Below, piece after piece: positions 1-9,592 of a stretch of 42,406 nt of DNA. This stretch comes from SZAS-79 sp038329645 (lineage in GTDB: Bacteria > Pseudomonadota > Gammaproteobacteria > Burkholderiales > SG8-39), in the NCBI GenBank assembly GCA_038329645.1, contig JBBQNG010000004.1:1-42406 (forward strand), read 5' to 3'. Position 1 is the stretch's first letter; the number at the start of each line of letters is the position of its first letter. Under the pieces are notes generated by a model that saw only the letters and a program-made list of their open reading frames with translations, did no database searches and had not been told where the DNA came from. A program made the translations under genes and the position numbers.

Positions 1-108
1 CTCCGCGCGCCGATCGTGTACAAGGACGCCGAAGACTTCCAGGCCTACCTCGATGCGGATGCCAAGCGCCTCACCGCCGTGATCCAGAAGATCGGCAAGG
101 TCGAATAG
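1..108 (+). CDS. C-terminal end of a Bug/TctC-family tripartite tricarboxylate transporter binding protein (partial)
   Basis: The window opens inside a gene; frame 1 is open from base 1 to a TAG at 106-108 and gives the last 35 residues. They contain APIVYKDAEDFQAYLDADA and end in IQKIGKVE. This matches the usual end of Bug/TctC periplasmic binding proteins, where a segment of the type 'P-x-(V/Y)-x-(S/D)-x-E-(E/D)-F-x-x-(F/Y)-L-x-x-(E/D)' is followed by an amphipathic helix. Such proteins bind carboxylates for TTT transporters, and many betaproteobacteria encode dozens of them. The gene is cut by the window edge, so the substrate and any neighbours upstream are unknown. It converges on the MscS-type channel gene, with 80 bp between the stops. 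No clear terminator is visible there, only a short GCGT/ACGC hairpin near 150. Confidence 0.7.
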   Translation, partial: LRAPIVYKDAEDFQAYLDADAKRLTAVIQKIGKVE

Positions 109-188
109 GAAGGTTTTGCCGATTAAGGAAAGTAAACTGGCGTCTTATACGCACCAATACTTGATCTACGTTATTTAAAGTTTAAGAA

Positions 189-1699
189 TCAGGCCCCCAG
201 GCCGAAGAAGGCGCGGATTCGCGCCAGCAGGTCCTTGCGGTTGCCATGCAGCGCCGCGGCGGCGTTCGCGGCGTTGGTCAGCTCGTTGTCGTGCTTGCGC
301 TCGGCAACGATGCGGCTGATGTCCTCGGCCAGCTGCGGGCGCGTGGTCAGCAGGCCCTGGAACGAGGCCTTGTCCAGGCGGTAGCACTCCACGTCGGCAG
401 TGGCGATCACCGTCGCCGTGCGCGGCTCGCCGGTGAGCAGGCCCATCTCGCCGAAGAATCCGCCGGCCCTCACCGTTCCCACACGCACGCGGCTGCCGTC
501 CGGCTGCTCGTGCACGATCTCCGCCTCGCCCGACGCGATGAGGTAGAGCCAGTGCGAAGTCTTGCCCTGGCGGGTGATCACGTCACCCCGCGCGAAAGGC
601 GCGTACTGCAGGCGCTCCACCACGGCTGCGCGCTCTTCTTCCGACAAGCTCGAGAACAGGTCGACGCCCTGCACAGCCGCAAGGCGGCGCTGCATGTCAC
701 GCTTCCTCACGGCCTCGGCGTGCGCTTCGTCTTCCTCGACCAGGTGCACGGTCTGCTGCGGCTCGGAAATCCGGATCCCGATTCGCTGGAAAGCCGTAAA
801 GAGGTGCACCCGCACGCGCGAATCCGTGGGATCGTCGTCGGCCAGGTTGGTAAGGAAGTAGCGCAGGGCAAAGCGCAGGTTTCCGTCCTCGAAGCCGAGC
901 AGGACGCAACCGGGCTGCGGAATCTGGGCGACGTCGGCTATCTCGGCCTCGCGGATGGCGGACTCCGCCGCGGCGATCACGCGCGCCGGGGGCACACCCG
1001 GGTCGACGTGGAAATAAATCCAGCGCCGCCATTGCACCGGCGCGCCCTCGCGCTTGCCCAGCACCTGGAACTTGCCTTTCATGAGCACGCTGTTCGGGAT
1101 GACGACGGTTTCCCAGTTGCGCGTCTCGATCGAGGTGAAGCGCCAGCGGATGTCGGCCACGCGGCCGACCACTTCGTCGACCTTGATCCAGTCGCCAACG
1201 CAGATCGAGTTGTCGAGCTGCAGTGCGAGGCCGCCAAGGACGTTGCCCAGCGTGTCCTGCATGGCGAAGGCAAGCACCGCGGTGACCACGGCCGAAGTCG
1301 CCAGGATGCCGCCGAGGTCCAGCCCGAAGCCGCGCAGGTGGAAGAGCGCCAGCACGACATAGGCACCTGAGATGACCAGGTCCTCGACGATGCGGGGCGT
1401 GCGAAGGCGCACCAGCGGCAGCAGCAGGCGGAAGACCGCAAAGCCGCCGAGGCGCACCACGGCGACCGAAGTCACCACCACGAACACCGCAAACAGCACT
1501 TCGGCTGCGCGCGGGTAGTCCATCGCCTGCGCCGACGCGCTGGCGAACTGTCCGGCCATTCCGAAGACGAACAGGGCAAGTGTGTTGTAGTACGACGCCC
1601 GCTCCAGGGGCCGCAACCGGGCGAGGACGATTACCAGGAACAGGACCGAGCCGATCAGGTACGGGGTCTCGGGCCGCCAGAACTCGCGCAGGGTTTCGT

Positions 1700-1703
<4 letters not shown>
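189..1703 (-). CDS. MscS-family mechanosensitive channel with C-terminal cyclic nucleotide-binding domain
   Basis: A 504-residue membrane protein. The first ~150 residues hold several hydrophobic segments. The pore-lining MscS helix follows at about 130-160 (LAFAMQDTLGNVLGGLALQ), then the MscS beta domain (ICVGDWIKVDEVVGRVADI). From about residue 355 to 470 there is a cNMP-binding fold with the phosphate-binding cassette GGFFGEMGLLTGEPRTATV, including the conserved Gly-Glu and the Arg before T-A-T. This architecture is that of the bacterial cyclic-nucleotide-gated (bCNG) subgroup of MscS channels. Members of this subgroup are typically ligand-gated and respond poorly to tension; that is family knowledge and is not visible here. 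The start codon overlaps the stop of the upstream CoA-transferase by 4 bp (ATGA), so the two genes are probably co-transcribed. Confidence 0.85.
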
Positions 1704-2947
<1,244 letters not shown>

Positions 2948-2969
2948 TCTTCGCGTCCGGATCGCTGGC

Positions 2970-2997
2970 TTGACTCGATATGGCCGAAGATTACACT
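2970..2997 (+). promoter_or_regulatory. Predicted sigma70 promoter of the ABC importer operon
   Basis: In the 102-bp divergent gap there is TTGACT at 2970-2975, a 16-nt spacer, and TACACT at 2992-2997. This leaves a leader of about 45 nt before the ATG at 3050, which is preceded by a good Shine-Dalgarno GGAGG at 3035-3039. The boxes match the sigma70 consensus at 5/6 and 4/6 positions. Confidence 0.5.
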
Positions 2998-3049
2998 GCT
3001 ACGACCCGCGCAGACGGGCTCAGATAACTAGACAGGAGGCAAGCGCGCA

Positions 3050-4639
3050 ATGGACATGACCTACCGGAAAGCGGCCCTGGTGCTGCTCGCAACAATCGCT
3101 TGTGATGCGGCTCACGCCCAGAAGCAGGGCGGCATCCTGAAGATGTACCACCGGGACAGCCCGGCGAGCGCATCGATACACGAGGAAGCGACCTTTTCGA
3201 CCGTGACGCCATTCATGGGCGTGTTCAACAACCTCGTGATGTACAAGCAGGACGTCGCGCAGAACAGCATGGACTCGATCGTGCCGGACCTCGCTTCGAG
3301 CTGGGCCTGGAATCCCGACCATACCAAGCTCACGTTCAAGCTGCGCGAGGGCGTCAAGTGGCACGACGGCAAGCCGTTCACCGCGAAGGACGTGCAGTGC
3401 ACGTTCGACATGCTGATGGGCAAGTCGGGCGCCAAGTTCAGGAAGAACCCGCGCAAGAGCTGGTACGACAACGTCGTGTCGGTGACCGCCAACGGCGACT
3501 TCGAGGCGGTGTTCACGCTCAAGCGCGCGCAGCCGGCGCTGCTGGCGCTGCTCGCCTCGGGTTACACCCCGGTCTATCCGTGCCACGTATCGCCGGCCGA
3601 CATGCGCACCAAGCCGGTGGGCACCGGCCCGTTCAAGTTCGTCGAGTTCAAGACCAATGAGTCGATCAAGGTGGTGCGTAACCCCGACTACTGGAATAAG
3701 GGCCGCCCGTATCTTGATGCCATCGAGTACACCATCATCCCGAACCGCTCGACCGCGATCCTCGCCTTTACGTCGGGCAAGTTCGATATCACTTTCCCGA
3801 CCGAGGTGTCGATCCCGCTGCTCAAGGACGTCAGGAGCCAGGCACCCAAGGCAGTCTGCGTGGTCGCCCCGACCAACGTCAGCACCAACCTCATCGTCAA
3901 CCGCGATGCGCCGCCGTTCAACAATGCGGACCTTCGCAAGGCCATGGCGATGACGCTCGACCGCAAGGCCTTCATCCAGATCCTTTCCGAGGGGCAGTCC
4001 AACGTCGGCGCCTCGATGTTGCCGCCGCCGGAAGGCGTCTGGGGCATGCCGGCCGACATCCAGAAGACCATCCCCGGCTACGGCCCGGACGTCAAGGCCA
4101 ACCGCGACGAGGCAAGAAAGCTCATGCAGAAGGCCGGCTACGGTCCCGACAAACGCCTCAGGATCAAGGTCTCGACGCGCAACATCCCGGTCTACCGCGA
4201 CCCGGCGGTCATCCTGATCGACCAGTTGAAGGAAATCTTCATCGACGCCGAACTCGACATCGTCGAGACAGCCAACTGGTTCTCCAAGGTCGCGCGCAAG
4301 GACTACACGGTCGGCCTGAACCTGACCGGTAGCGCAGTGGACGACCCGGACCAGAATTTCTACGAGAACTATGCCTGCGGCTCGGAGCGGAACTACACCG
4401 ACTATTGCAACAAGGACCTGCAAAAGTTGTTCGACCAGCAGTCCATGGAACCGAATTTCGAAAAGCGCAGGAAACTGGTCTGGGAAATCGACAAGAAGCT
4501 GCAGGAAGACGTCGCTCGCCCGATCATCATGCATGCAAGGCAGGCCACCTGCTGGCAGCCTTACGTGAAGGGGGTCACCGTGATGGTCAACAGTTCGTAC
4601 AACGGCTACCGCTACGAAGACGTCTGGCTCGACAAGTAG
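3050..4639 (+). CDS. ABC transporter substrate-binding protein, family 5 (peptide/nickel type)
   Basis: A 529-residue exported protein. Residues 1-23 form a signal peptide (basic start, hydrophobic ALVLLATIAC core, cleavage near AHA-Q). Family 5 hallmarks follow: PDLASSWAWNPDHTKLTF, then LREGVKWHDGKPFTAKDV, the canonical SBP_bac_5 block, and later VGTGPFKFVEF and VRNPDYWNKGRPYLDAIEY. It captures a solute in the periplasm and delivers it to the two permeases encoded immediately downstream. Family 5 proteins bind oligopeptides, but also opines, nickel chelates, glutathione and aromatic or organic acids. Given the CoA-transferase and acyl-CoA dehydrogenase genes on both sides, a non-peptide acid is possible here (inference). 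The ATG is preceded by GGAGG. Confidence 0.9.
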   Translation: MDMTYRKAALVLLATIACDAAHAQKQGGILKMYHRDSPASASIHEEATFSTVTPFMGVFNNLVMYKQDVAQNSMDSIVPDLASSWAWNPDHTKLTFKLREGVKWHDGKPFTAKDVQCTFDMLMGKSGAKFRKNPRKSWYDNVVSVTANGDFEAVFTLKRAQPALLALLASGYTPVYPCHVSPADMRTKPVGTGPFKFVEFKTNESIKVVRNPDYWNKGRPYLDAIEYTIIPNRSTAILAFTSGKFDITFPTEVSIPLLKDVRSQAPKAVCVVAPTNVSTNLIVNRDAPPFNNADLRKAMAMTLDRKAFIQILSEGQSNVGASMLPPPEGVWGMPADIQKTIPGYGPDVKANRDEARKLMQKAGYGPDKRLRIKVSTRNIPVYRDPAVILIDQLKEIFIDAELDIVETANWFSKVARKDYTVGLNLTGSAVDDPDQNFYENYACGSERNYTDYCNKDLQKLFDQQSMEPNFEKRRKLVWEIDKKLQEDVARPIIMHARQATCWQPYVKGVTVMVNSSYNGYRYEDVWLDK

Positions 4640-4690
4640 CGTCGGGGGCACAGGTGGTGCGGAGCTGGCGCAAATGACCACGGGGCAGGC

Positions 4691-5638
4691 TTGACCACCT
4701 ACCTGGTGCGCAGATTCCTTCTGATGCTGCTGACCCTGTTCGGCATCTCGGTGATCATCTTCGTGCTGCTGCGGATCGTGCCGGGCAACATCGTCGACAT
4801 CCTGGCCGACGCCGCGGGTTTCGTGAATCCGGCAGAGAAAAAGGAGCTCGAGGCGGCCCTCGGCCTGGACAAACCGATCCCGCTGCAATATGCGGTGTGG
4901 ATCGGCAACCTCGCCAAAGGCGACCTCGGCTACTCCTACGTGTCCGAGAAGCCGGCGCTTGACGAGATCCTCCCGCGCATCCCGATCACCGCGCGGCTGG
5001 CCGGCTTGGCGTTGCTGTTCTCGATCCTGTTCGGCGTGCCGCTCGGCGTGATCAGCGCGGTGAAGCAGAACACCGGCCTCGACTACGCACTGCGCGTGCT
5101 CAGCCTGACAGGGTTGTCCATGCCAGCCTTCTGGCTCGGCCTGTTGATCCTGATGGCCTTTGCGGCATTCACCGGCAGCCTGCCCATCTACAGTGCCGCG
5201 CCGAAAAGCTTCCTCGACTCGCTGATCATGTACAGCGTTCCGGCCGCGGCGGTGGGGTTTCGCAGTTCGGCGCTGATCATGCGCCTCACGCGTTCGTCCA
5301 TGCTCGAAGTCCTGCGCCAGGACTTCATCCGCACCGCGCGCTCGAAAGGCGCCACCGAGAGGTCGGTGAACTACCATCACGCGTTGCGTAACGCAGTGCT
5401 GCCGGTGATCACCATAATCGGCATCGAGGCGGCGTTCCTGATCGGCGGCCTGATCGTCACCGAGACCGTGTTCAACATCCCCGGTGTGGCGCGCTTCCTG
5501 GTCGAGGCGATCCGCTGGCGCGACTACCCGATCGTGCAGAACCTGGTGATGTTCGTGGCGCTCATCGTGGTGCTCGCGAATTTCCTCGTCGACATGACGT
5601 ACACCGCGCTCGATCCGCGCATCAGGTATTCGGACTAG
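4691..5638 (+). CDS. ABC transporter permease, DppB/OppB type
   Basis: A 315-residue inner-membrane protein beginning at a TTG codon 51 nt after the binding-protein gene. It starts with the DppB-like TYLVRRFLLMLLTLFGISVI and has about six hydrophobic helices. Near residues 210-235 it carries the cytoplasmic EAA loop that contacts the ATPase: FIRTARSKGATERSVNYHHA followed by LRNAVLP. The segment RIVPGNIVDILADAAG fits the conserved periplasmic region after helix 1. It pairs with the downstream DppC-type permease to form the channel. The TTG is chosen because the family N-terminus begins exactly there and no ATG or GTG gives a better one. No strong Shine-Dalgarno is evident. Confidence 0.88.
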   Translation: MTTYLVRRFLLMLLTLFGISVIIFVLLRIVPGNIVDILADAAGFVNPAEKKELEAALGLDKPIPLQYAVWIGNLAKGDLGYSYVSEKPALDEILPRIPITARLAGLALLFSILFGVPLGVISAVKQNTGLDYALRVLSLTGLSMPAFWLGLLILMAFAAFTGSLPIYSAAPKSFLDSLIMYSVPAAAVGFRSSALIMRLTRSSMLEVLRQDFIRTARSKGATERSVNYHHALRNAVLPVITIIGIEAAFLIGGLIVTETVFNIPGVARFLVEAIRWRDYPIVQNLVMFVALIVVLANFLVDMTYTALDPRIRYSD

Positions 5639-5640
5639 GC

Positions 5641-6534
5641 ATGGAGATCGCCAATTTCGATGCCGAGCTTGCGCGGGCCGGCGCCAACGTGGAGGGACGC
5701 TGGAGTGGGCTGCGTTTCCTCGCGCGCCGCTATCCGCTGGGTGCGATCGGCGGCGCAATCATGGCGATCTTCGTGTTCGCGGCAATATTCGCCGGCGGCA
5801 TCGCGCCCTACGATCCGTTGGCGACCAACGCGGCCCATTCGCTCGCGCCGCCGGGCGCGGCGCACTGGATGGGCGCCGACAACTTCGGCCGCGACGTCTA
5901 CAGCCGCGTCCTGCACGGGGCCCGCATCTCGCTCGCGGTGGGTATCGGGTCGACCGCGCTCGGATGCCTCTTCGGCGTAGTGCTGGGGCTGCTGTCGGGG
6001 TACCTCTCCGGCTGGGTCGACCTGCTGGTCCAGCGGCTGATCGACATCCTGCAGGCTCTACCGCTCCTCGTGCTCGCGCTGGTGATGGCCGCGGCGCTTG
6101 GACCTTCGATCCAGAACACGATCGTCGCGATCGCCATCCCGCTGATCCCTACCGTGGCGCGCGTGATCCGCGCCAATACGCTTGCGCTGCGCGAGCTGCC
6201 CTTTGTCGAGGCGGCCCGCGCGACGGGAATGAGCGACCTGCGCATCGCCGTGCGCCACGTGCTGCCGAACACGCTGGCGCCGCTGATCGTGCTGGCGACC
6301 GCGCAGTTCGGCTCGGCCATCCTCACCGAGGCCGCGCTGTCTTTCCTCGGCCTGGGCATCCCGGAACCTTTTCCCTCCTGGGGACGCATGCTTTCCGAAT
6401 CGGCGGCGGAATACGTGCGCACGGCGCCGTGGCTGGTGATCTTCCCGGGCCTGGCAATCAGCCTGGTGGTGTTCGGCACCAACCTGCTGGGCGACGCCCT
6501 GCGCGACCTGCTCGACCCGAGGCAGCGCAGTTGA
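5641..6534 (+). CDS. ABC transporter permease, DppC/OppC type
   Basis: A 297-residue inner-membrane protein starting 2 nt after the preceding permease stop. It has the DppC family order. A cytosolic N-terminus ends in a first helix (GGAIMAIFVFAAIFAGGIAP); then comes the periplasmic motif HWMGADNFGRDVYSRVLHGA, which is nearly diagnostic for OppC/DppC. The EAA loop follows (FVEAARATGMSDLRIAVRHV then LPNTLAPLIV), and then FLGLGIPEPFPSWGRMLSE. It forms the second half of the transmembrane channel. Its TGA stop overlaps the TTG start of the first ATPase gene (TTGA), indicating one operon. Confidence 0.9.
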   Translation: MEIANFDAELARAGANVEGRWSGLRFLARRYPLGAIGGAIMAIFVFAAIFAGGIAPYDPLATNAAHSLAPPGAAHWMGADNFGRDVYSRVLHGARISLAVGIGSTALGCLFGVVLGLLSGYLSGWVDLLVQRLIDILQALPLLVLALVMAAALGPSIQNTIVAIAIPLIPTVARVIRANTLALRELPFVEAARATGMSDLRIAVRHVLPNTLAPLIVLATAQFGSAILTEAALSFLGLGIPEPFPSWGRMLSESAAEYVRTAPWLVIFPGLAISLVVFGTNLLGDALRDLLDPRQRS

Positions 6535-7556
6535 CGCGAGGCTCAGGAGCCGCCGTCCTAGAAGTCGCGGGACTGCAGACGTTTTTCTTCACGCGCGCCG
6601 GCGTGCTCAAGGCAGTGGACGGAGTGTCATTTTCCCTTGCGCGCGGCGAGACGCTCGCGGTGGTCGGCGAATCAGGCTGCGGCAAAAGCATGGCGGCGCT
6701 GTCGATCATGCGGCTGGTGCCCGACCCGCCCGGGCGCATCGTCGGCGGCAGCGTCACGCTCGATGGCCGCGACCTCCTGAAGCTTGACGAGGACGCGATG
6801 CGCAACGTGCGCGGCAACGAGCTTTCGATGATCTTCCAGGAGCCGATGACCTCCTTGAACCCGGTGCTCTCGATAGGCGAGCAGATCGGCGAAGCGATCC
6901 GCCTGCACCAGGACCTGCCGGAATCGGCCGTGCGCGCCAAGGCGGTGGAGATGCTGCGCCGGGTGCGCATCCCGGAGCCGGAGCAGCGGGCCGCCGAATA
7001 CCCGCACCAGCTCTCCGGCGGAATGCGCCAGCGCGCGATGATCGCCATGGCGCTCGCCTGCAATCCCAAGGTGCTTATCGCCGATGAGCCCACGACCGCG
7101 CTGGATGTCACGATCCAGGCGCAGATCCTCGAGCTCATCGTCGAGCTGCAGAGAGAGACCGGCACCGCCCTGATCCTGATCACGCACGACCTGGGCATCG
7201 TCGCGGAGACCGCCCAGCGCGTCGTCGTCATGTATGCCGGCCGCAAGGTCGAAGAAGCCGATGTCGAGACGCTGTTCGCCGAGCCTTTGCACCCGTATAC
7301 GCAGGGCCTCATGGCTTCGATTCCGCGTCTGCCCTCGATGCGCGGCAAGCCCATGGCGGCAGGCGGGCGGTTGACCGAGATCCCCGGCGCGGTTCCCGCG
7401 CTTACCAACCTGCCGCAGGGCTGCATCTTCGCGCCGCGCTGCCCGCTGGCCGATGCTCGGTGCCACTCGACGTACCCGCCGTACGAGGAAAAGCGCCCCG
7501 GTCATGGCGCAGCCTGCTGGCATTCGGACCGGCTGATGGGCGCGGGCCATGAGTGA
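6531..7556 (+). CDS. ABC transporter ATP-binding protein, DppD/OppD type
   Basis: A 341-residue ATPase. Motifs in order: Walker A GESGCGKS (~48-55), Q-loop IFQEPMTSLNP, ABC signature LSGGMRQRAMIAMAL, Walker B VLIADEPTTALDV and the switch histidine in LITHDLGIVAE. The C-terminal oligopeptide/dipeptide extension has cysteines (GCIFAPRCPLADARC) as in OppD/DppD. The reading frame extends further upstream, but that part is out of phase with the permease gene and unlike any ATPase. The start is therefore placed at the TTG that overlaps the permease stop, which puts the family-typical VLEVAGLQTFF near residue 7. It energises import together with the next gene; the two overlap by 8 bp. Confidence 0.88.
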   Translation: MTRGSGAAVLEVAGLQTFFFTRAGVLKAVDGVSFSLARGETLAVVGESGCGKSMAALSIMRLVPDPPGRIVGGSVTLDGRDLLKLDEDAMRNVRGNELSMIFQEPMTSLNPVLSIGEQIGEAIRLHQDLPESAVRAKAVEMLRRVRIPEPEQRAAEYPHQLSGGMRQRAMIAMALACNPKVLIADEPTTALDVTIQAQILELIVELQRETGTALILITHDLGIVAETAQRVVVMYAGRKVEEADVETLFAEPLHPYTQGLMASIPRLPSMRGKPMAAGGRLTEIPGAVPALTNLPQGCIFAPRCPLADARCHSTYPPYEEKRPGHGAACWHSDRLMGAGHE

Positions 7557-8562
7557 AGCGCAGATACTCGTTGAAGCCCAGGCACCCGTGCTCGAAGTCC
7601 GCGGCCTGAAGAAGCACTTCCCGCTGAAAAAAGGCATCTTCCGACGCACGGTCGGCCAGGTCTACGCCGTGGACGGCGTGAGCTTCTCGATCGGCGAAGG
7701 CCAGACCCTGGGCCTGGTCGGCGAGAGCGGCTGCGGCAAGTCGACCGTTGCGCGGGTCGTGATGCGCCTGGTGGAACCCACTGCGGGCACGATCGCTTTG
7801 CGCGGGCACGACATCACCCGGCTGGGCAAGGCCGAGCTGCGGGCGCACCGGCGCGAAATGCAGATCGTTTTCCAGGACCCGTTCGCCTCCCTGAACCCGC
7901 GCATGTCGGCCGGCGACATCGTCGGCGAGCCCTTGATGGTGCACGGCATCGCCAAGGGCAAGGACCTAAATGAGCGGGTCGCCGTCCTGTTTGGCCAGGT
8001 GGGCTTGCGCGCAGACCAGATGCGCGCCTTTCCGCACGAGTTTTCCGGAGGCCAGCGCCAGCGCATCTGCATCGCGCGCGCGCTTGCGCTGAATCCGCGG
8101 CTGATCGTGTGTGACGAGCCGGTCTCGGCCCTCGACGTGTCGATCCAGGCGCAGGTGATCAACCTCATGGTCGACCTGCAAAGGGAAAAGCGCCTGTCGT
8201 ACCTGTTTATCGCGCACGACCTCGCCGTGGTCGAGCACATCAGCCACCACATTGCCGTGATGTACCTGGGCCGCATCGTGGAATACGCCGACAAGGAGAC
8301 GCTGTTCCGCGATCCCTTGCATCCCTACACGGAGGCGCTCCTCGCGGCCGTCCCGATCCCGGACCCGAAGACGAAACGCAACAAGCGCGTCCTGCAGGGG
8401 GACGTCCCGAGCCCGGTCAATCCGCCGCCCGGCTGCGCCTTCCATACCCGCTGTCCCTACGTCATGGAGCGCTGCCGGTCGGAGGCGCCTGTGCTGGGCC
8501 AGGCCGCGTCGGGCAGCCTCGTGGCCTGCCACCTGCACGCCGTCACTCCCCGGTCAGCATAG
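7549..8562 (+). CDS. ABC transporter ATP-binding protein, DppF/OppF type
   Basis: A 337-residue ATPase that completes the importer. The N-terminal LEVRGLKKHFPLKKGIFRRT is characteristic of DppF/OppF. Walker A is GESGCGKST, the Q-loop IVFQDPFASLNPR, the signature FSGGQRQRICIARAL and Walker B LIVCDEPVSALDV, with the switch His in FIAHDLAVVEH. The C-terminal oligo_HPY region is present (HPYTEALLAAVPIPDP and GCAFHTRCPYVMERC). The start overlaps the previous gene's end (7549-7556). Its stop lies inside the 3' end of the oppositely oriented acyl-CoA dehydrogenase gene, a 20-bp convergent overlap, so there is no room for an ordinary terminator between them. Confidence 0.9.
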   Translation: MSEAQILVEAQAPVLEVRGLKKHFPLKKGIFRRTVGQVYAVDGVSFSIGEGQTLGLVGESGCGKSTVARVVMRLVEPTAGTIALRGHDITRLGKAELRAHRREMQIVFQDPFASLNPRMSAGDIVGEPLMVHGIAKGKDLNERVAVLFGQVGLRADQMRAFPHEFSGGQRQRICIARALALNPRLIVCDEPVSALDVSIQAQVINLMVDLQREKRLSYLFIAHDLAVVEHISHHIAVMYLGRIVEYADKETLFRDPLHPYTEALLAAVPIPDPKTKRNKRVLQGDVPSPVNPPPGCAFHTRCPYVMERCRSEAPVLGQAASGSLVACHLHAVTPRSA

Positions 8563-9592
8563 GCCAAAGCGAGTCGGCCCCTTGCGCCGCGACCATCCGG
8601 CCCAGGCGGGTCTGCCAGTGCGTCTCGTTGCCGAACTCGTCGCGCCACGACCACAGGCGGCGCGTCACATAGTGCAGGTTGTGCTCGCGCGTGTAGCCCA
8701 TTGCGCCATGCACCTGGTGTGCGATTTCGGCGCCCTTGCCCGCCGCTTCGCCGGTGCGCGCCTTAGCGACGGCCACCATAAACTCGTCGGGAGCCTCCCG
8801 CGAGGCTTCAACGGCCGCGTCGGCCGCGGCGCTCGATGCCGCGGCGTGCCCGGCCAGCACCGCCAGCATGTGCTGGATCGCCTGGAATTTGCCTATCGGG
8901 CGGCCGAACTGCACGCGCTCGTTGGCGTACAGCAACGCGTATTCGAGCGTGCGCTCGAGCGCGCCGGCCATTTGTACGCTGCGGTAGAGCGCGCCTTCGC
9001 TCGCAAGGCGCGACGCCGCATTCGCGAGAGGCGCCATTGCAATGGGCGCAACCGCGTCGAACCGCATGCGCACGCGCGGCTCGCCAGCAAGGTTCTTCTC
9101 CACCGCACCGGCCGCTCCCGCCGTCGCGACCAGGGCGATCATTTGCGTGCCCTCGCGTTCGGCCGCGACCACTGCGTGGGTGCAGTGGTTGCCCCAGGGC
9201 ATGCGCTCAGCGGAGCCGGAGACCTTGCCTGCGGCGATCTTGAGGCCTTCGGCTACGCGCACAGGCGCGACTGTCAGCGCGCCTTCGGGTACTTCGAGGC
9301 CCGCGGCGACAAGCAAGCGGCCTGCGAGCATCGTCTCGGCCAGCGGCACCGGCGCGGCGTGATAGGCGCAGCGCCTGAGCACAAGCATTGCGTCGTCGAA
9401 TGTCAGCCCGGAACCGCCCGCGCTCTCGGGCAGCGCCGCGCGCGCAAGGCCGACCTCCTCGAGCGCGGCCCACAATCCGGCCGGCCACTCGCCCGCCTCG
9501 GCGGATTCGCGCACCGCCTTGCCGCAGTGTTCGTCGAATACGCGGTCGACCGTCTTGAGGAGATCGTCGCGTACGCTCTGATCCGCGCTCAT
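8543..9592 (-). CDS. Acyl-CoA dehydrogenase family protein (short partner subunit)
   Basis: A 349-residue flavoprotein of the acyl-CoA dehydrogenase fold. It has an N-terminal helical domain (LWAALEEVGLARAALPESAG), a central beta domain, and a C-terminal helical domain with the FAD-contact segment RVQFGRPIGKFQAIQH and QVHGAMGYTREHNLHYVTRR. It is shorter than the usual ~380-400 residues. The start is set at the ATG overlapping the stop of the upstream dehydrogenase gene (ATGA at 9589-9592); the open frame runs further upstream but only antisense to nothing family-like. Paired, overlapping long and short dehydrogenase genes are known for heteromeric (alpha2beta2) enzymes acting on steroid side chains or other bulky CoA esters, so this may be one subunit of such an enzyme (inference). 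Confidence 0.85.
   Translation of the reverse strand: MSADQSVRDDLLKTVDRVFDEHCGKAVRESAEAGEWPAGLWAALEEVGLARAALPESAGGSGLTFDDAMLVLRRCAYHAAPVPLAETMLAGRLLVAAGLEVPEGALTVAPVRVAEGLKIAAGKVSGSAERMPWGNHCTHAVVAAEREGTQMIALVATAGAAGAVEKNLAGEPRVRMRFDAVAPIAMAPLANAASRLASEGALYRSVQMAGALERTLEYALLYANERVQFGRPIGKFQAIQHMLAVLAGHAAASSAAADAAVEASREAPDEFMVAVAKARTGEAAGKGAEIAHQVHGAMGYTREHNLHYVTRRLWSWRDEFGNETHWQTRLGRMVAAQGADSLWPMLTGE

Noticed and set aside
246..1370. Long plus-strand open frame of 374 codons
   Set aside because: It is antisense to the MscS-type channel, is rich in His/Arg/Ala and has no recognisable domain; GC-rich DNA gives such shadows.
3020..5758. Open frame of 912 codons on the minus strand
   Set aside because: It runs opposite the binding-protein and permease genes, which have full family signatures. 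Its composition (His, Arg, Asp rich) is that of an antisense frame.
5964..6530. N-terminal extension of the DppD-type ATPase
   Set aside because: The open frame continues here, but it overlaps the DppC permease in another phase and is unlike ATPases; the TTG at 6531 gives a normal N-terminus.
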